The notes beneath the pieces were generated by a model. It did not search any database. It was not told the origin of the DNA and saw only the letters and a program-made list of their open reading frames with translations. A stretch of 64,000 nucleotides of DNA from Deltaproteobacteria bacterium (GTDB lineage Bacteria; Acidobacteriota; Thermoanaerobaculia; Multivoradales; JAHZIX01), in assembly GCA_022601195.1 (NCBI GenBank), contig JAHZIX010000044.1:248001-312000 (forward strand), in the 5' to 3' direction. Numbering within the stretch: position 1 is the first letter of the stretch; each line of letters starts with the position of its first letter. The translations under genes and the position numbers were made by a program. Of the stretch, positions 8,699-18,149 are shown one piece after another.

Positions 8699-10339
8699 CT
8701 ATCCCTCCGCTGCCTCAACCGGCAGCCACATCTGAACACAGGATCCCTGGCCTTCCTGGCTCTCGATGTTCATGACTCCACCATGAAGCCTACAAACCGC
8801 AGCCTGGGCAATCGCCAAGCCGTTCCCCGCTCCAAACTCTCCCTCCTTCGAGGTAAAGAACGGATCGAATACTCGACTGAGCAATTCCTTCGAAATACCA
8901 CAACCGTTATCCGTCAAGAAAACTTCCACCTTCTCCTCTACCAATGAAGTATGAATGGCAATAATCCCTCCTTCATCTGTTCCCCAGCGTACTCGGATCG
9001 CGTCGGCCGCGTTCAAAATCAGATTTAGAAAGGTCTGAACCAATTCAGCTTCGTAGCAAGCGATCGCCGGCACATCTTCTAGCTCTAGGTATACTTTAGC
9101 AACATCGCTCCATCTCGACTGCGCCATCGTGACCGCCGCCTCAACCATCCGGTTGACATCCCCTGGATTCTTCTCCGTCGCACTAGAGCGAGAAATCCTC
9201 TCCATTTCTTCGACAACCTTCACTACCCGTCCCAAGCCCTCCCTTGCTCGACCGATGGCCACAGGAATCTGGCCGACGAGAAACCGAATGTCCAAAGCTC
9301 CTTCGAGGTTGCCAATCTCCACCAACCCGTCTCTCAAGCGCCTGTCCTGAACGTCGCCGGTCGGCGAGAACGAGGACTCTGGATTAAAGACCCTCGGCAA
9401 GGACAAGGAATCAGTTGAGGAACCACCGACCCTGGCTGGCGAAGTAGCTACCTCTTCTCCGAAGGAGGAGAGTGAATTCTGCGAGGCTAATCTTGTTCCG
9501 GATGGCAGACTGGAGGTGGAGCCCGATTGACCATTGGGGCTTCTCTCTGTAACTCCGGCCTCCCCACTTCCAGCCTCTTCAACTCTGGGCTCTTCGCCGT
9601 TGTTCCGTCCAACCAGAGCTTGTAGCTCCAAGTACTTTTTCTGAACTCTCAACACCTCTTCGACACTCTCCTCGACAAAAGTCAAACTCGTGTCGACGAA
9701 CTGCAGAGGAGTGTTGATCTCGTGAGCGATCCCAGAAGCCAAAGATCCAACTGATTCTAATCTTCTAGAGACTTCATTAGATCTCTCCAGTTTGGTCCGC
9801 CACTCTTGCTCCTCTCGTAGCCTGGCCTCGAAGAAGCGAAAGAATACATCCATCAAGATGGTCGGCACCAGAAGGAGGATTAGCGGCACCAAGAAGGCAG
9901 AAGCCTCCCCTGAGGTCCAAACCTCGACTCCTCCCGAAACGATTCCAAACAGAAAAGCGGTTCCCAATCGTTCGACCCGCCCCGGAAATACCAACACACC
10001 CCTAGCAATGGGCAAGAAGTGTAAGACCCACAGAAAATCACCCGGCCCCAAAGCCAGCGACGCTGTGGATACATAGACAACATTGATGAGATTCTTTGCC
10101 ACTTCGAACCGACGGCGGTCGCCCTCGGAGAATTGGGCAAGGTAGCTCGATAGACTCACGTTCAGAACGATGTGCCCTGCACATACGAGAGTAAGGAGGA
10201 GGTACGAATCTCCTTTCGAAAGAATGAGTATGGCAAGCAGAAATGTCGAAGCTGGAAGCACTCGCTCGAGCAGGTCATAGACCGACCTGCCCCTACTTGA
10301 ATAGGCCCTTCGAAGTATCTCTGTATCGAACCTACTCAT
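8699..10339 (-). CDS. Membrane-bound sensor histidine kinase
   Basis: A 546-residue protein. The first 170 residues hold about five to six hydrophobic segments, making an integral membrane sensor with little periplasmic mass. A dimerisation and phospho-acceptor region follows with H206 in SLASGIAHEINTPLQF, whose HEINTPLQ signature is common in kinases of RpfC/NtrB-like type. An unusual Ser/Gly-rich insert of about 100 residues (roughly 250-350) separates the two halves of the dimerisation helices. The ATPase domain follows with N (LNLILNAADAI), G1 (DNGCGI) and G2 (EFGAGNGLAIAQ) boxes. It is probably the partner of the downstream receiver protein. Confidence 0.92.
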   Translation of the reverse strand: MSRFDTEILRRAYSSRGRSVYDLLERVLPASTFLLAILILSKGDSYLLLTLVCAGHIVLNVSLSSYLAQFSEGDRRRFEVAKNLINVVYVSTASLALGPGDFLWVLHFLPIARGVLVFPGRVERLGTAFLFGIVSGGVEVWTSGEASAFLVPLILLLVPTILMDVFFRFFEARLREEQEWRTKLERSNEVSRRLESVGSLASGIAHEINTPLQFVDTSLTFVEESVEEVLRVQKKYLELQALVGRNNGEEPRVEEAGSGEAGVTERSPNGQSGSTSSLPSGTRLASQNSLSSFGEEVATSPARVGGSSTDSLSLPRVFNPESSFSPTGDVQDRRLRDGLVEIGNLEGALDIRFLVGQIPVAIGRAREGLGRVVKVVEEMERISRSSATEKNPGDVNRMVEAAVTMAQSRWSDVAKVYLELEDVPAIACYEAELVQTFLNLILNAADAIRVRWGTDEGGIIAIHTSLVEEKVEVFLTDNGCGISKELLSRVFDPFFTSKEGEFGAGNGLAIAQAAVCRLHGGVMNIESQEGQGSCVQMWLPVEAAEG

Positions 10340-10391
10340 TCACAGTGAACAATCGAAATAAGGCGTTGATCGGAAAGAACAAGAGACCGAG

Positions 10392-12836
10392 CTATGACTT
10401 CCATTCCGGCAGAAGGGAAGGTACTTCCTCAGACGCATCGAAAAGTTGACCCAGAGTATTCAGTAGCATTTCTGCGGTGCAAGGTTTCCTGAGCACGACA
10501 ACCGAATCAATGCCAGATTTGAAGTCCGGAAGCCCACTCACTAAGGCAATCTTAATATCGGGCTTCATTCGTCTCATCAATCGGAGCGTCGAAGTGCCAT
10601 CGAGGTAGGCCATCTCTTGGTCACACAAGACCGCATCGATATCGCTCGATTTCTCGGCAAAAAGATCGAGAGCCTCTACTCCCCCCGCTGCGACCAAGAT
10701 CCGATGACCAGCTTCCCGGAGAACCTTCGAAGCCACTTTCAAGAAAACAATATTGTCATCTACCAATAAAATTGTTTTACTCAAGGATACGGGCGTCAAA
10801 TCTGGCGCCGACTCCTCACTACTTTGCGAAGACATCTCTTCCACCGGCGGCAAGTAAACTCGAAAAGAGGTACCCTGATCTGGCTGACTTAACACATCGA
10901 TGAAGCCACCATGACTTTTGACGATAGAATAGGCAGTCGTCAACCCGAGGCCCGTCCCGCTTCGCTCCGCTTTCGTAGAAAAAAACGGATCGAAAATAAG
11001 ATCCAACGACTCGGCAGGAATACCGCAACCGGTATCCGTCACCTCGAGCACAACGTGAGGCCCTGCATGAGCATGGGAGTGGCTACTAGCCTGAAGTTGA
11101 GTCACCTCTCGATGATCCAACTTTATCAATAGATGCCCCCCAGAAGGCATTGCATCTCGAGCATTGAGACAAAGATTCATCAGGACCTGATAGATCTGTG
11201 TCGCATCTCCCAGGACTGTCGGCACATCTCGGGAATACTCCGCTGTGACTTCTATAGATCGCGGCATCGTCTCACGGAAGATTCGGTGTAACTCCTCCAC
11301 CAATGGGACCAGACTGACCGGAAAACGTTTGCCCTCAACACCACGAGCGAACCACAGAACCTGTCGAACCATTTCTGAAGCACGCTTGGCGGCCGACGCC
11401 AAAATCTTGAGGAGGTGCTGATCCTCTTTCGAGGGCAATCTCGACTTGAGCAGCTGCAACGACAACTGAATCGGAGCCAGTACATTGTTGAGATCGTGAG
11501 CGATGCCTCCCGCCAAGGTCCCCAGACTCTCCATTCTCTGAGTCCGTAGAACCGCACTTTCCAGTGCTCGATTCTCGGTTACGTCAGCACCTATCATCAA
11601 GACGGACGTAGGTTGACCGGTATCGTCTCGCAGTAGACTCCAGCGTGTCTTCACGATCTGGGTACGACTCTCCCCTTGCGGCCGTTCAAGATCCCCTTGC
11701 CATTCCCCCGACTTCAGAACGATCTTCCACAACTCTCCGAGATCCAAATCTTTGACATCTCCCAGGAGGTCAAGGAGGCCCAAGGTGCCGGCATCGCTGC
11801 TAGCGATCCCGAAGAGGTCTTCCGCACCGCGATTCCAGAAAATGGGCGCCCCTTCGACGGTACAGACCAATACGGCATCATCGGTGCGGTTGAGCATGGC
11901 AACCTGGTCTGTCACTCTCTCCTGAGCCAGCTTTCTTTCCGTCTCGTCTATGACAAAACCATTTATCTCGATCAGCTCGCCGTCGGTATCGAAGGTTCCT
12001 CGCACCGAACCGGACACATACAGGCTAGACCCATCACAACGGCGCAGCCGAATATCGGAATACCGGACCTTGCCGTCTCGACGCAGCCTATCCAAATAGG
12101 CATTCCGATCTTTCACCTCCCAGTAGAGGTCGGCAGCGTTCGTGCGTAGCAAGGCCTGTTGCGACGGATGGCCAAGCATTTCCGCGAAAGCTGCATTGCA
12201 AGCCAGTATCTCTCCGTTCGGTTTAGAAACGAATGCGCCGGCGAGGCTATCTTCAAAGAAACGGCGATACCTGCCACGGCTCACATGCAGGGCCTGATTG
12301 ACCCTGCGATACTCCAGCTCCGCAACCGCACGGTGGGCGAAGATCTCCAAGACCGCTCGCCTTGGAGCCAGATCTTGACGAGGAGATCGACTCGACGCCG
12401 CTAGCCACCCCAGAACCTTCCCTTTTTGAGTCCATAACGGCATCGCCACAACGCTTTCAGCCGCGAAGTAGAGAATCAGCGGATGTTTGGGACCCAGGAA
12501 AGCCCCAGCGTTCTTTTCATAGGTGATTGCTGTCGAGAAAGTCGATTCTCCGGAGCTCGGCTTCGACATGGGGAAGGGAGGCCCCACCTTGCCCTCGTCA
12601 GAGACTGCTAGAACTTTCGCTGGCTCGGCCTTCTCACCAACTTCGCTGCGAGGCACCGCGGCGGGAAATTCCACCGCTACGACGGACTCCAGGCCCAATA
12701 GCCCGGCCAATATCCCTACCAAGGTCTGAAAGAAAGATTCGTGGGGTTCTTTCTCTAATGCCACCAAAGCCCGAAGCACGGCAGAGTCGTCGGCATGGGA
12801 AGCCAATCCCTGGGCTCGGATATTTTCCATCGTCAT
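10392..12836 (-). CDS. Hybrid histidine kinase (GAF-PAS-PAS-HisKA-HATPase-REC)
   Basis: An 814-residue soluble protein. A GAF-like domain (about 35-180) is followed by two PAS domains (about 185-305 and 310-425), the phospho-acceptor H447 in LAGGIAHDLNNVLAPI, an ATPase domain with MNLCLNARDAM, DTGCGI and GTGLGL boxes, and a C-terminal receiver domain with LLVDD, LCDQEMAYLDG and VLRKPC. The HDLNN signature is that of PAS-dependent kinases. A GAGGAG ribosome binding site lies 8 nt before the ATG at 12836. It heads a leftward group with the membrane kinase (52 nt gap), the receiver protein and the FHA gene, so a multistep phosphorelay is plausible. The ligand is unknown. Confidence 0.92.
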   Translation of the reverse strand: MTMENIRAQGLASHADDSAVLRALVALEKEPHESFFQTLVGILAGLLGLESVVAVEFPAAVPRSEVGEKAEPAKVLAVSDEGKVGPPFPMSKPSSGESTFSTAITYEKNAGAFLGPKHPLILYFAAESVVAMPLWTQKGKVLGWLAASSRSPRQDLAPRRAVLEIFAHRAVAELEYRRVNQALHVSRGRYRRFFEDSLAGAFVSKPNGEILACNAAFAEMLGHPSQQALLRTNAADLYWEVKDRNAYLDRLRRDGKVRYSDIRLRRCDGSSLYVSGSVRGTFDTDGELIEINGFVIDETERKLAQERVTDQVAMLNRTDDAVLVCTVEGAPIFWNRGAEDLFGIASSDAGTLGLLDLLGDVKDLDLGELWKIVLKSGEWQGDLERPQGESRTQIVKTRWSLLRDDTGQPTSVLMIGADVTENRALESAVLRTQRMESLGTLAGGIAHDLNNVLAPIQLSLQLLKSRLPSKEDQHLLKILASAAKRASEMVRQVLWFARGVEGKRFPVSLVPLVEELHRIFRETMPRSIEVTAEYSRDVPTVLGDATQIYQVLMNLCLNARDAMPSGGHLLIKLDHREVTQLQASSHSHAHAGPHVVLEVTDTGCGIPAESLDLIFDPFFSTKAERSGTGLGLTTAYSIVKSHGGFIDVLSQPDQGTSFRVYLPPVEEMSSQSSEESAPDLTPVSLSKTILLVDDNIVFLKVASKVLREAGHRILVAAGGVEALDLFAEKSSDIDAVLCDQEMAYLDGTSTLRLMRRMKPDIKIALVSGLPDFKSGIDSVVVLRKPCTAEMLLNTLGQLFDASEEVPSLLPEWKS

Positions 12837-13103
12837 CGACGATGCTCCTCTCCCGAGTCAACAAATCGTACTTGACAGGGATGGGAAACAGAACAACCGT
12901 GCAAGATTGCAGAATAAGTTGCCCCGGATCTGTCCCTGATGCCGCCGCGGGACATCGAAAATCCCAGAAACCTTGAGGAAGAAGGCGTTTTCTGCAACTT
13001 GAGGCAAGTGACACTCTGTCTTGAAGCAGGATCACCTTCTGACGCTGGAGATTTAGGAAAATCCGGTGTCGCAGGAGAAGGTTGCTGAGGAGTTCCGGCT
13101 AGG

Positions 13104-14108
13104 TCAACTGGATGCATCTTCAGCAGCTCGTGCAAAGGAACGAACGATGTCACCAGCCGGTTCGATCGCCTTGACCCCAGCAACACTCTTTCCAGCTTGT
13201 AGATAGTCCCGGTAGGAAAAGGACCTCACTGAGGAGCTCTTGAGCTTCCAAAAGGACTGTAGAGAATAGATTGTTCTCATCCAGTGTTTCGTCTTCCTAC
13301 CTTTGAGCATCCAGCGCGCCAACGGTCCAGCCTTGGTTCCCGTCTTCTCGATGTAGGGAGTACGAATCACCGAAACCGGCACTCCAGTCATGCGCTCCGT
13401 GAGAGTGATGTCTGCTTCCCCCGCGTCGACCACAGCCTGCTTGTAGTCTTGGTGGGCCGTGCACTCCTCGGTGGCGATAAAGCGGGTCCCCATCTGAACT
13501 CCGGAATAGCCCATCTTCAAAGCTTCCACAAAGTCTTGGGGAGCGCCAATTCCACCGGCACAGATGACAGGAACTCCCAGATCCTTCATTTCCTCCAGCA
13601 ATCGCTCTCGGCTTTGGGGCCCGGCATGACCGCCGGCCCGGTCATTGACAGCGATGAGCCCATCGACCCCTTCATCGAGTCCCTTGAGGGCCCATTTTCG
13701 GTTGGTGACGTCATGGTAGACGCGACCTCCGGCGGCGTGAGCCTTCTCGACAACCCACCGGGGGTTTCCCAGAGAGGTCACGAAGAAACGCACTCCCGCC
13801 TCTATGGCTTGGTCCGTGTAGAGCTTCATGCGCTCTTCATAAACCTTTGAGGACTTTTCCACGATGACGTTCATCCCCACAGGTTTGCTGGTCAGGGCTC
13901 GGATGAGCCGCATTCCGTCTCGGAAGTCATGACCGTGGGCGTATACCAAAGACAGAGGCTGAACCACACCGATCCCACCCGCTTCGGAAACCGCAGCCAC
14001 CAACTCCGGGTTGCTACAAGGGTACATGGCACCACAAATTAGTGGTATCTCGATACCCAACTGCTCCGTAAGGGCAGTCTCGAGAAGATTGGGGTTGTGA
14101 AGAACCAT
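13104..14108 (-). CDS. Nitronate monooxygenase / 2-nitropropane dioxygenase family flavoprotein
   Basis: A 334-residue TIM-barrel protein. IPLICGAMYPCSNPELVAAVSEAGG at the N-terminus, DRAGGHAG in the middle and VICAGGIGAPQDFVEALKMG with VQMGTRF match the NPD family, which binds FMN. Members include nitronate monooxygenases, which oxidise alkyl nitronates, and FabK-type enoyl-ACP reductases. The exact reaction cannot be decided here. The ATG at 14108, preceded by GGAGA at a good distance, is preferred over the in-frame TTG at 14111. It is not tightly linked to neighbours: about 270 nt separate it from the kinase gene downstream. Confidence 0.88.
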   Translation of the reverse strand: MVLHNPNLLETALTEQLGIEIPLICGAMYPCSNPELVAAVSEAGGIGVVQPLSLVYAHGHDFRDGMRLIRALTSKPVGMNVIVEKSSKVYEERMKLYTDQAIEAGVRFFVTSLGNPRWVVEKAHAAGGRVYHDVTNRKWALKGLDEGVDGLIAVNDRAGGHAGPQSRERLLEEMKDLGVPVICAGGIGAPQDFVEALKMGYSGVQMGTRFIATEECTAHQDYKQAVVDAGEADITLTERMTGVPVSVIRTPYIEKTGTKAGPLARWMLKGRKTKHWMRTIYSLQSFWKLKSSSVRSFSYRDYLQAGKSVAGVKAIEPAGDIVRSFARAAEDASS

Positions 14109-14111
14109 CAA

Positions 14112-14442
14112 AGTCTCCAGGGGGGAAGAACGTCAGGGTACCACGGTCGAGGCCTCCCGCTTCCCGAGGAATACCCCGCCAAGAGACACAGCCAGGGAGG
14201 AGTCTCCGCACGGTCCGGACCGAGCAAAGCCACTCAACACCGGAGAACTCGATGAAAGTTCACCTCTTACAGCTACTTTTCAATCTTCGGCACGGGGCTG
14301 GCCCGCGAGCTTTGTTACACCGCATGCCAAGAAATCCTGAGGTGATACAATGGTGGAGACTAATATCTTTCTATTGCCACGCATCTAATAAAGAGATGTT
14401 TCCCTTCACACTCCTGAACCAGCCTTTCCGGAGGATCCTCAC
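14112..14442. other. Intergenic region upstream of the ECF sigma gene
   Basis: About 330 nt lie between the divergent flavoprotein and sigma-factor genes. Apart from the strong GGAGGA ribosome binding site before 14443, I saw no clear promoter pair, operator or small gene. The segment near 14350-14410 is relatively AT-rich and is the best place for the sigma gene promoter. Confidence 0.4.
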
Positions 14443-15045
14443 ATGCAGTCTGGAGACGAAAAGGAAGATTCCTCCAAGAACAACATTACAGAACTCCTGA
14501 TCGCCTGGCGTGAAGGCAATGTAGCGGCCCGAGACGAGCTGATTCCCCTGGTATACAACCGACTCCGGGGAATGGCCAAAAATTTGCTTCGTAGAGAACG
14601 ACCAGACCATTCCTTAGCCACCGCAGGGCTGGTCAACGAGGCCTACCTGCGCTTGATCGACCAAAGTCGTGTGCAATGGCGAGATCGTAGCCATTTCTTC
14701 GCCATTGCTAGTCAAATGATGCGAAGAATCCTCGTCGACCACGCACGTAGCCAAGCCAGAGAAAAGAGGGGAGGAAAAGCCCAGCACGTGCCCTTGGATG
14801 AGCTAGCCTGGGTATCTCCGGAGAAACCACCTAGCCTCTTGGCGCTAGATGAAGCTCTGAATGCCCTCGCTAGTTACGATCCAAAGGCTGCCCAGCTCGT
14901 CGAGCTCCGCTATTTCGGAGGCCTCAACAAATACGAGTTGGCTGAAGCACTTGGCATTTCCACAGCTACGGTAGCTCGCCGCTGGCGAGTAGTGAGGGCT
15001 TGGCTTCATAGCTATCTGGTACGGGGAGAGCGTCATGAGCTCTGA
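14443..15045 (+). CDS. ECF-type RNA polymerase sigma factor (Sig-70_X6/TIGR02999-like)
   Basis: A 200-residue sigma factor. Region 2 contains ATAGLVNEAYLRLIDQ and HFFAIASQMMRRILVDHARS, and region 4 the helix-turn-helix FGGLNKYELAEALGISTATVARRWRVVRAWL. The HFFAIAAxxMRRILVDHAR signature is that of the ECF group found mainly in Acidobacteriota and Planctomycetes beside Ser/Thr kinases. The GGAGGA site lies 7 nt before the ATG. Its stop codon lies inside the first codons of the kinase gene (11-nt overlap), so the two are made together. There is no membrane anti-sigma factor nearby, so control by the kinase is the natural inference; it is not shown by the sequence. Confidence 0.93.
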   Translation: MQSGDEKEDSSKNNITELLIAWREGNVAARDELIPLVYNRLRGMAKNLLRRERPDHSLATAGLVNEAYLRLIDQSRVQWRDRSHFFAIASQMMRRILVDHARSQAREKRGGKAQHVPLDELAWVSPEKPPSLLALDEALNALASYDPKAAQLVELRYFGGLNKYELAEALGISTATVARRWRVVRAWLHSYLVRGERHEL

Positions 15046-17581
15046 TAGTTGGCGTACCTTAGAAGAGGTTTTCGAGCGAGCCGTGGAGCTCGAGGGAGAG
15101 GAGCGAGAAGCTTTCCTGCAACAGCGCTGCAGCGACGACGAAAAGCTGCTGCAGGTGCTCCAATCCTTACTCGCTTCCGATGAAAGTGCCGGGGCTTATC
15201 TGGAGGGCCCCTTGGCTGAAGCCGAGGTCGAAGCCAAGCCAGCCGCAAGCCCCCTGGCGAAAGGGCATTGGGTCGGCCCCTTCCAGATTCTGGAAAAGCT
15301 CGGAGAGGGCGGGATGAGTACCGTCTACCGTGCCACAAGGCAGGACGATACATTTCACCGCCAAGTGGCCCTCAAAGTTATTCGCCGCGGCATGGAGAGC
15401 GCAGAGACCCTTCGCCGTTTGCGCATCGAGCGCCAGATCCTAGCCCGCTTAGAACATCCTCATATCGCCCGCCTCTATGAGGGCGGAATGACCGAAGAAG
15501 GCCTTCCCTACTTCGTCATGGAGCTCGTGGATGGGGTCCCCATCGATCACTTTTGCCAACAGCATCAGCTGAGTATTGACGACCGGCTGGAACTCGTGAA
15601 GAAGATCTGCGGCGCCGTCCAATATGCCCATCAGAATCTGATCGTCCATCGAGACCTCAAACCCAACAATATCCTGGTCACTGCCGATGGCGAGCCCAAG
15701 CTTCTGGACTTCGGCATTGCCAAGCTTCTCGACCCCACAACCGTTAGCAAAACGGAAGCCACCTCCGCTTGGGTTCGCCTGCTGACTCCCCACTACGCTG
15801 CACCGGAGCAGCTGGAAGGCAAGCCCGTATCGACAGCCACCGATGTTTATTCCTTAGGAGTGCTGCTTTACAAATTGCTCACAGGAGAACTTCCCTTCCT
15901 CCGCAAGAGCCACCAGAGCCTCAAGGATCTCGAAGCCCTGGTCCTGAGCTCAAAGCCGCCCAAACCCAGTCTCGTAGCCCAGCGACAAAGAGCTCGCCAA
16001 AGCAGCGGAAGCCACAGCCGTGAGGGCGCCCAGGAGACGGCGAGCTCTATAGCCAGTGACGAACGACTCCAACGTCGCCTGAGCGGAGATCTCGACACCA
16101 TCGTGCTCAAGGCCATGAACCGAGACCCCCAGCGGCGCTACCCATCGGCGGAGGGCCTGGCTACAGATCTACACCAACACTTGAGTGGCTTCCCCGTATT
16201 GGCTCGCAGAGATTCCTGGAGCTATCGCACCGGAAAGTTCCTGCGTCGCCATCGCCTAGCGGTCGGTACTGCAGCGGCCTTCGTATCGGTCCTGGTGGCA
16301 GGTGGCTTCGCCCTGGCATTTCAAGCGACTTCCCTGCGCCTGGAGCGAGACCAGCTTCAGGAAGTGGTTTCCCTCGTGGTAGATATCTTCGAAGTCGCTG
16401 GCGAAGGAGAGCCGATCACCGTGCGCCAGGCGGTGGACCGCAGCACCGCCCTGCTGGATGTTCGCCTCGGCCAGCAACCAGAGGTACAAGCGACCCTTCT
16501 TCACACCATCGGCAGGATCTATTTGAACCTAGGGGCCACTGGCCAAGCACAAACTCTCCTCGAAGAAGCCGTAGGGCTGCGGAGCCATCGCTTTGGCAGC
16601 GATAGCCTCGAAGCTGCTGAGAGCCTGAGCTTTCTGGGCCTGGCCTTGGCCCTCAATGGCGAGTTCGAAGACGGCGAAGCCCGATCTCGCGAAGCCCTAG
16701 ACCTCTACCGACAGCACCTGGGGACACAGAGTCCAGATCTGGTGCCCCCCATGAACACTCTGGTCGGTGTTTTGTGCGCCCGCAATGGCGCCTCGGACGA
16801 GGCCCAAAAGCTTGCCGCTGAGACCCTCGAGATGGCACAGCGTCTACTCGACAAACAGAGCTTCCAACTGGGACTGGCCCTCTCCCATCGCGCTCTCCTG
16901 CTGAGCCGCGAGGGGGAGCACGACGACGCCGCAGCCCTCTATCGCCAAGCCCTCGATCTCTACCGCCACAATCTCGGGGAAGAACACCCCGAAATAGCGG
17001 TCCTGACCAACAATCTGGCCTTCGCGAACCAGCGCCGGGGAGAGCTCGAGGAGGCGGAGGATTTGTTTCGGGAAGCGCTCTCCCTCAACCGAAAGCTACT
17101 CGGGACCGAGAGCTCCACTCTGGCTCAAAGTGCCTACAACCTTGGGAACTTGAACCTCGAGCTAGGTCGTTTCGATGAAGCCGAGCCCCTCTTCCGCGAG
17201 GCCCTCGGCATCGTCACTGCTGTTCATGGCCCCGATCACTACAGCACCCTTCTGATTACTGTAGGCCTGGCCTCCACCCACATCTCCCAGGGTCTGCCTC
17301 AAGACGCCGAGCTGCTGTTACGGCAGGGGCTCGAGCTTTGGAGTGGACCTCTCGAAGGAACCTGGTTCTTAGCGACTGCAGTGGGCGTTCTGGGCGAGAG
17401 CATCCTGTCCCAGGGACGGCATGAGGAAGCGGAACCCCTGCTCCGAAAGAGCCACAGCCAGATCCTCGAACTGCGCGGTGACCAAGACCCCAAGACCCGG
17501 GAAGCCGCCGCCCGGCTGGAAACTCTTCGCCAAAAATCGGGCAGAGACCCTTCGCCAGGCGAAGTTCTGGACAGCCTCTAG
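15035..17581 (+). CDS. Transmembrane Ser/Thr protein kinase with TPR sensor region
   Basis: An 848-residue protein. The kinase domain spans about 80-390 with the glycine loop LGEGGMSTVY, K114 in VALKVI, HRDLKPNN at 205-212 (catalytic D207), DFG at 225-227 and APE in YAAPEQ. A single transmembrane helix (about 408-430, AVGTAAAFVSVLVAGGFALAF) precedes at least six TPR units, which would lie outside the cytoplasm and may bind a partner. The first 75 residues are a helical prefix usual in acidobacterial kinases of this type. The gene overlaps the ECF sigma gene by 11 nt. It precedes the array of small secreted proteins, which might be regulated by this pair; that link is inferred from position only. 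Confidence 0.95.
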   Translation: MSSDSWRTLEEVFERAVELEGEEREAFLQQRCSDDEKLLQVLQSLLASDESAGAYLEGPLAEAEVEAKPAASPLAKGHWVGPFQILEKLGEGGMSTVYRATRQDDTFHRQVALKVIRRGMESAETLRRLRIERQILARLEHPHIARLYEGGMTEEGLPYFVMELVDGVPIDHFCQQHQLSIDDRLELVKKICGAVQYAHQNLIVHRDLKPNNILVTADGEPKLLDFGIAKLLDPTTVSKTEATSAWVRLLTPHYAAPEQLEGKPVSTATDVYSLGVLLYKLLTGELPFLRKSHQSLKDLEALVLSSKPPKPSLVAQRQRARQSSGSHSREGAQETASSIASDERLQRRLSGDLDTIVLKAMNRDPQRRYPSAEGLATDLHQHLSGFPVLARRDSWSYRTGKFLRRHRLAVGTAAAFVSVLVAGGFALAFQATSLRLERDQLQEVVSLVVDIFEVAGEGEPITVRQAVDRSTALLDVRLGQQPEVQATLLHTIGRIYLNLGATGQAQTLLEEAVGLRSHRFGSDSLEAAESLSFLGLALALNGEFEDGEARSREALDLYRQHLGTQSPDLVPPMNTLVGVLCARNGASDEAQKLAAETLEMAQRLLDKQSFQLGLALSHRALLLSREGEHDDAAALYRQALDLYRHNLGEEHPEIAVLTNNLAFANQRRGELEEAEDLFREALSLNRKLLGTESSTLAQSAYNLGNLNLELGRFDEAEPLFREALGIVTAVHGPDHYSTLLITVGLASTHISQGLPQDAELLLRQGLELWSGPLEGTWFLATAVGVLGESILSQGRHEEAEPLLRKSHSQILELRGDQDPKTREAAARLETLRQKSGRDPSPGEVLDSL

Positions 17582-17861
17582 ACAACGGACTGTTGAGCCG
17601 CTCAGCTGCAATGATCCGGGCTGGCCTAGCCAGCGACCGTGATACCGATTCCTGAGAGGTGTCGCGTCAATAGAAAGAGGCACCCACCCTCTTCGTGAAG
17701 CCTGAGGATCACAGCCGCCCGGGCTTCCGAATGGGTTGCGCGGCCCGGAGGAGATTGCCTGCCCGGTAGATTCTCGATGCCAAAGTTGCCCCATGCTCTC
17801 AACATCGAATCTGCTGAACGCGGGAACGACCGAATATCATGGGATCGAGAGGAAACCTCAC

Positions 17862-18044
17862 ATGGAGATAGCCGGCTTCATTCCGCCTCGACGCGGAAAG
17901 GTGAATAAGCAAGAGCTGACAACTTACGACAAGGCCTTTCAGAGCGCACTAGAGAGTGTGTTGAGCCAATTGGATCGAGAGTCGGAGCTCAAACTCCCAA
18001 CAAGCCCCGAAACGATCTCCCTGCTCACAGCCGAAAGAGGATAG
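17862..18044 (+). CDS. Small hypothetical protein (60 aa) upstream of the secreted-protein array
   Basis: A possible 60-residue cytosolic protein starting MEIAGFIPPRRGKVNK. A GAGAGG site lies about 8 nt before the ATG, which favours this start over longer in-frame versions from 17736 or 17793. The composition is ordinary, with an amphipathic helical stretch (AFQSALESVLSQLDRESELK) and no signal peptide or cysteines. It ends 1 nt before the first copy of the repeated 104-nt leader. I do not recognise it. It may be a real small gene of the ECF/kinase unit or chance coding; the evidence is thin. Confidence 0.4.
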   Translation: MEIAGFIPPRRGKVNKQELTTYDKAFQSALESVLSQLDRESELKLPTSPETISLLTAERG

Positions 18045-18045
18045 G

Positions 18046-18149
18046 TACTGATACCCAAACTCATCGGATACCGCGTAACAAAGAGAGAGGAACTTGGAAG
18101 CAGAGCTTCCCGCTATTTTATATTGAACCCACCACAAAGGAAATTTTCT
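18046..18149 (+). promoter_or_regulatory. Repeated 104-nt leader, copy 1
   Basis: This block precedes the first small secreted protein and recurs at the same length, without gaps, before the second and third. Conserved parts are TGATACCCAAA near the 5' end, GATACCGCGTAA, a purine tract GAGAGAGGAA, a hairpin (18096-18101 with 18105-18110, GGAAGC/GCTTCC, loop AGA), an AT-rich TATTTTA segment and the ribosome binding site AAAGGAA. Conservation stops sharply just upstream. It may contain the promoter and a structured 5' untranslated region, or a protein-binding palindrome. Confidence 0.65.
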
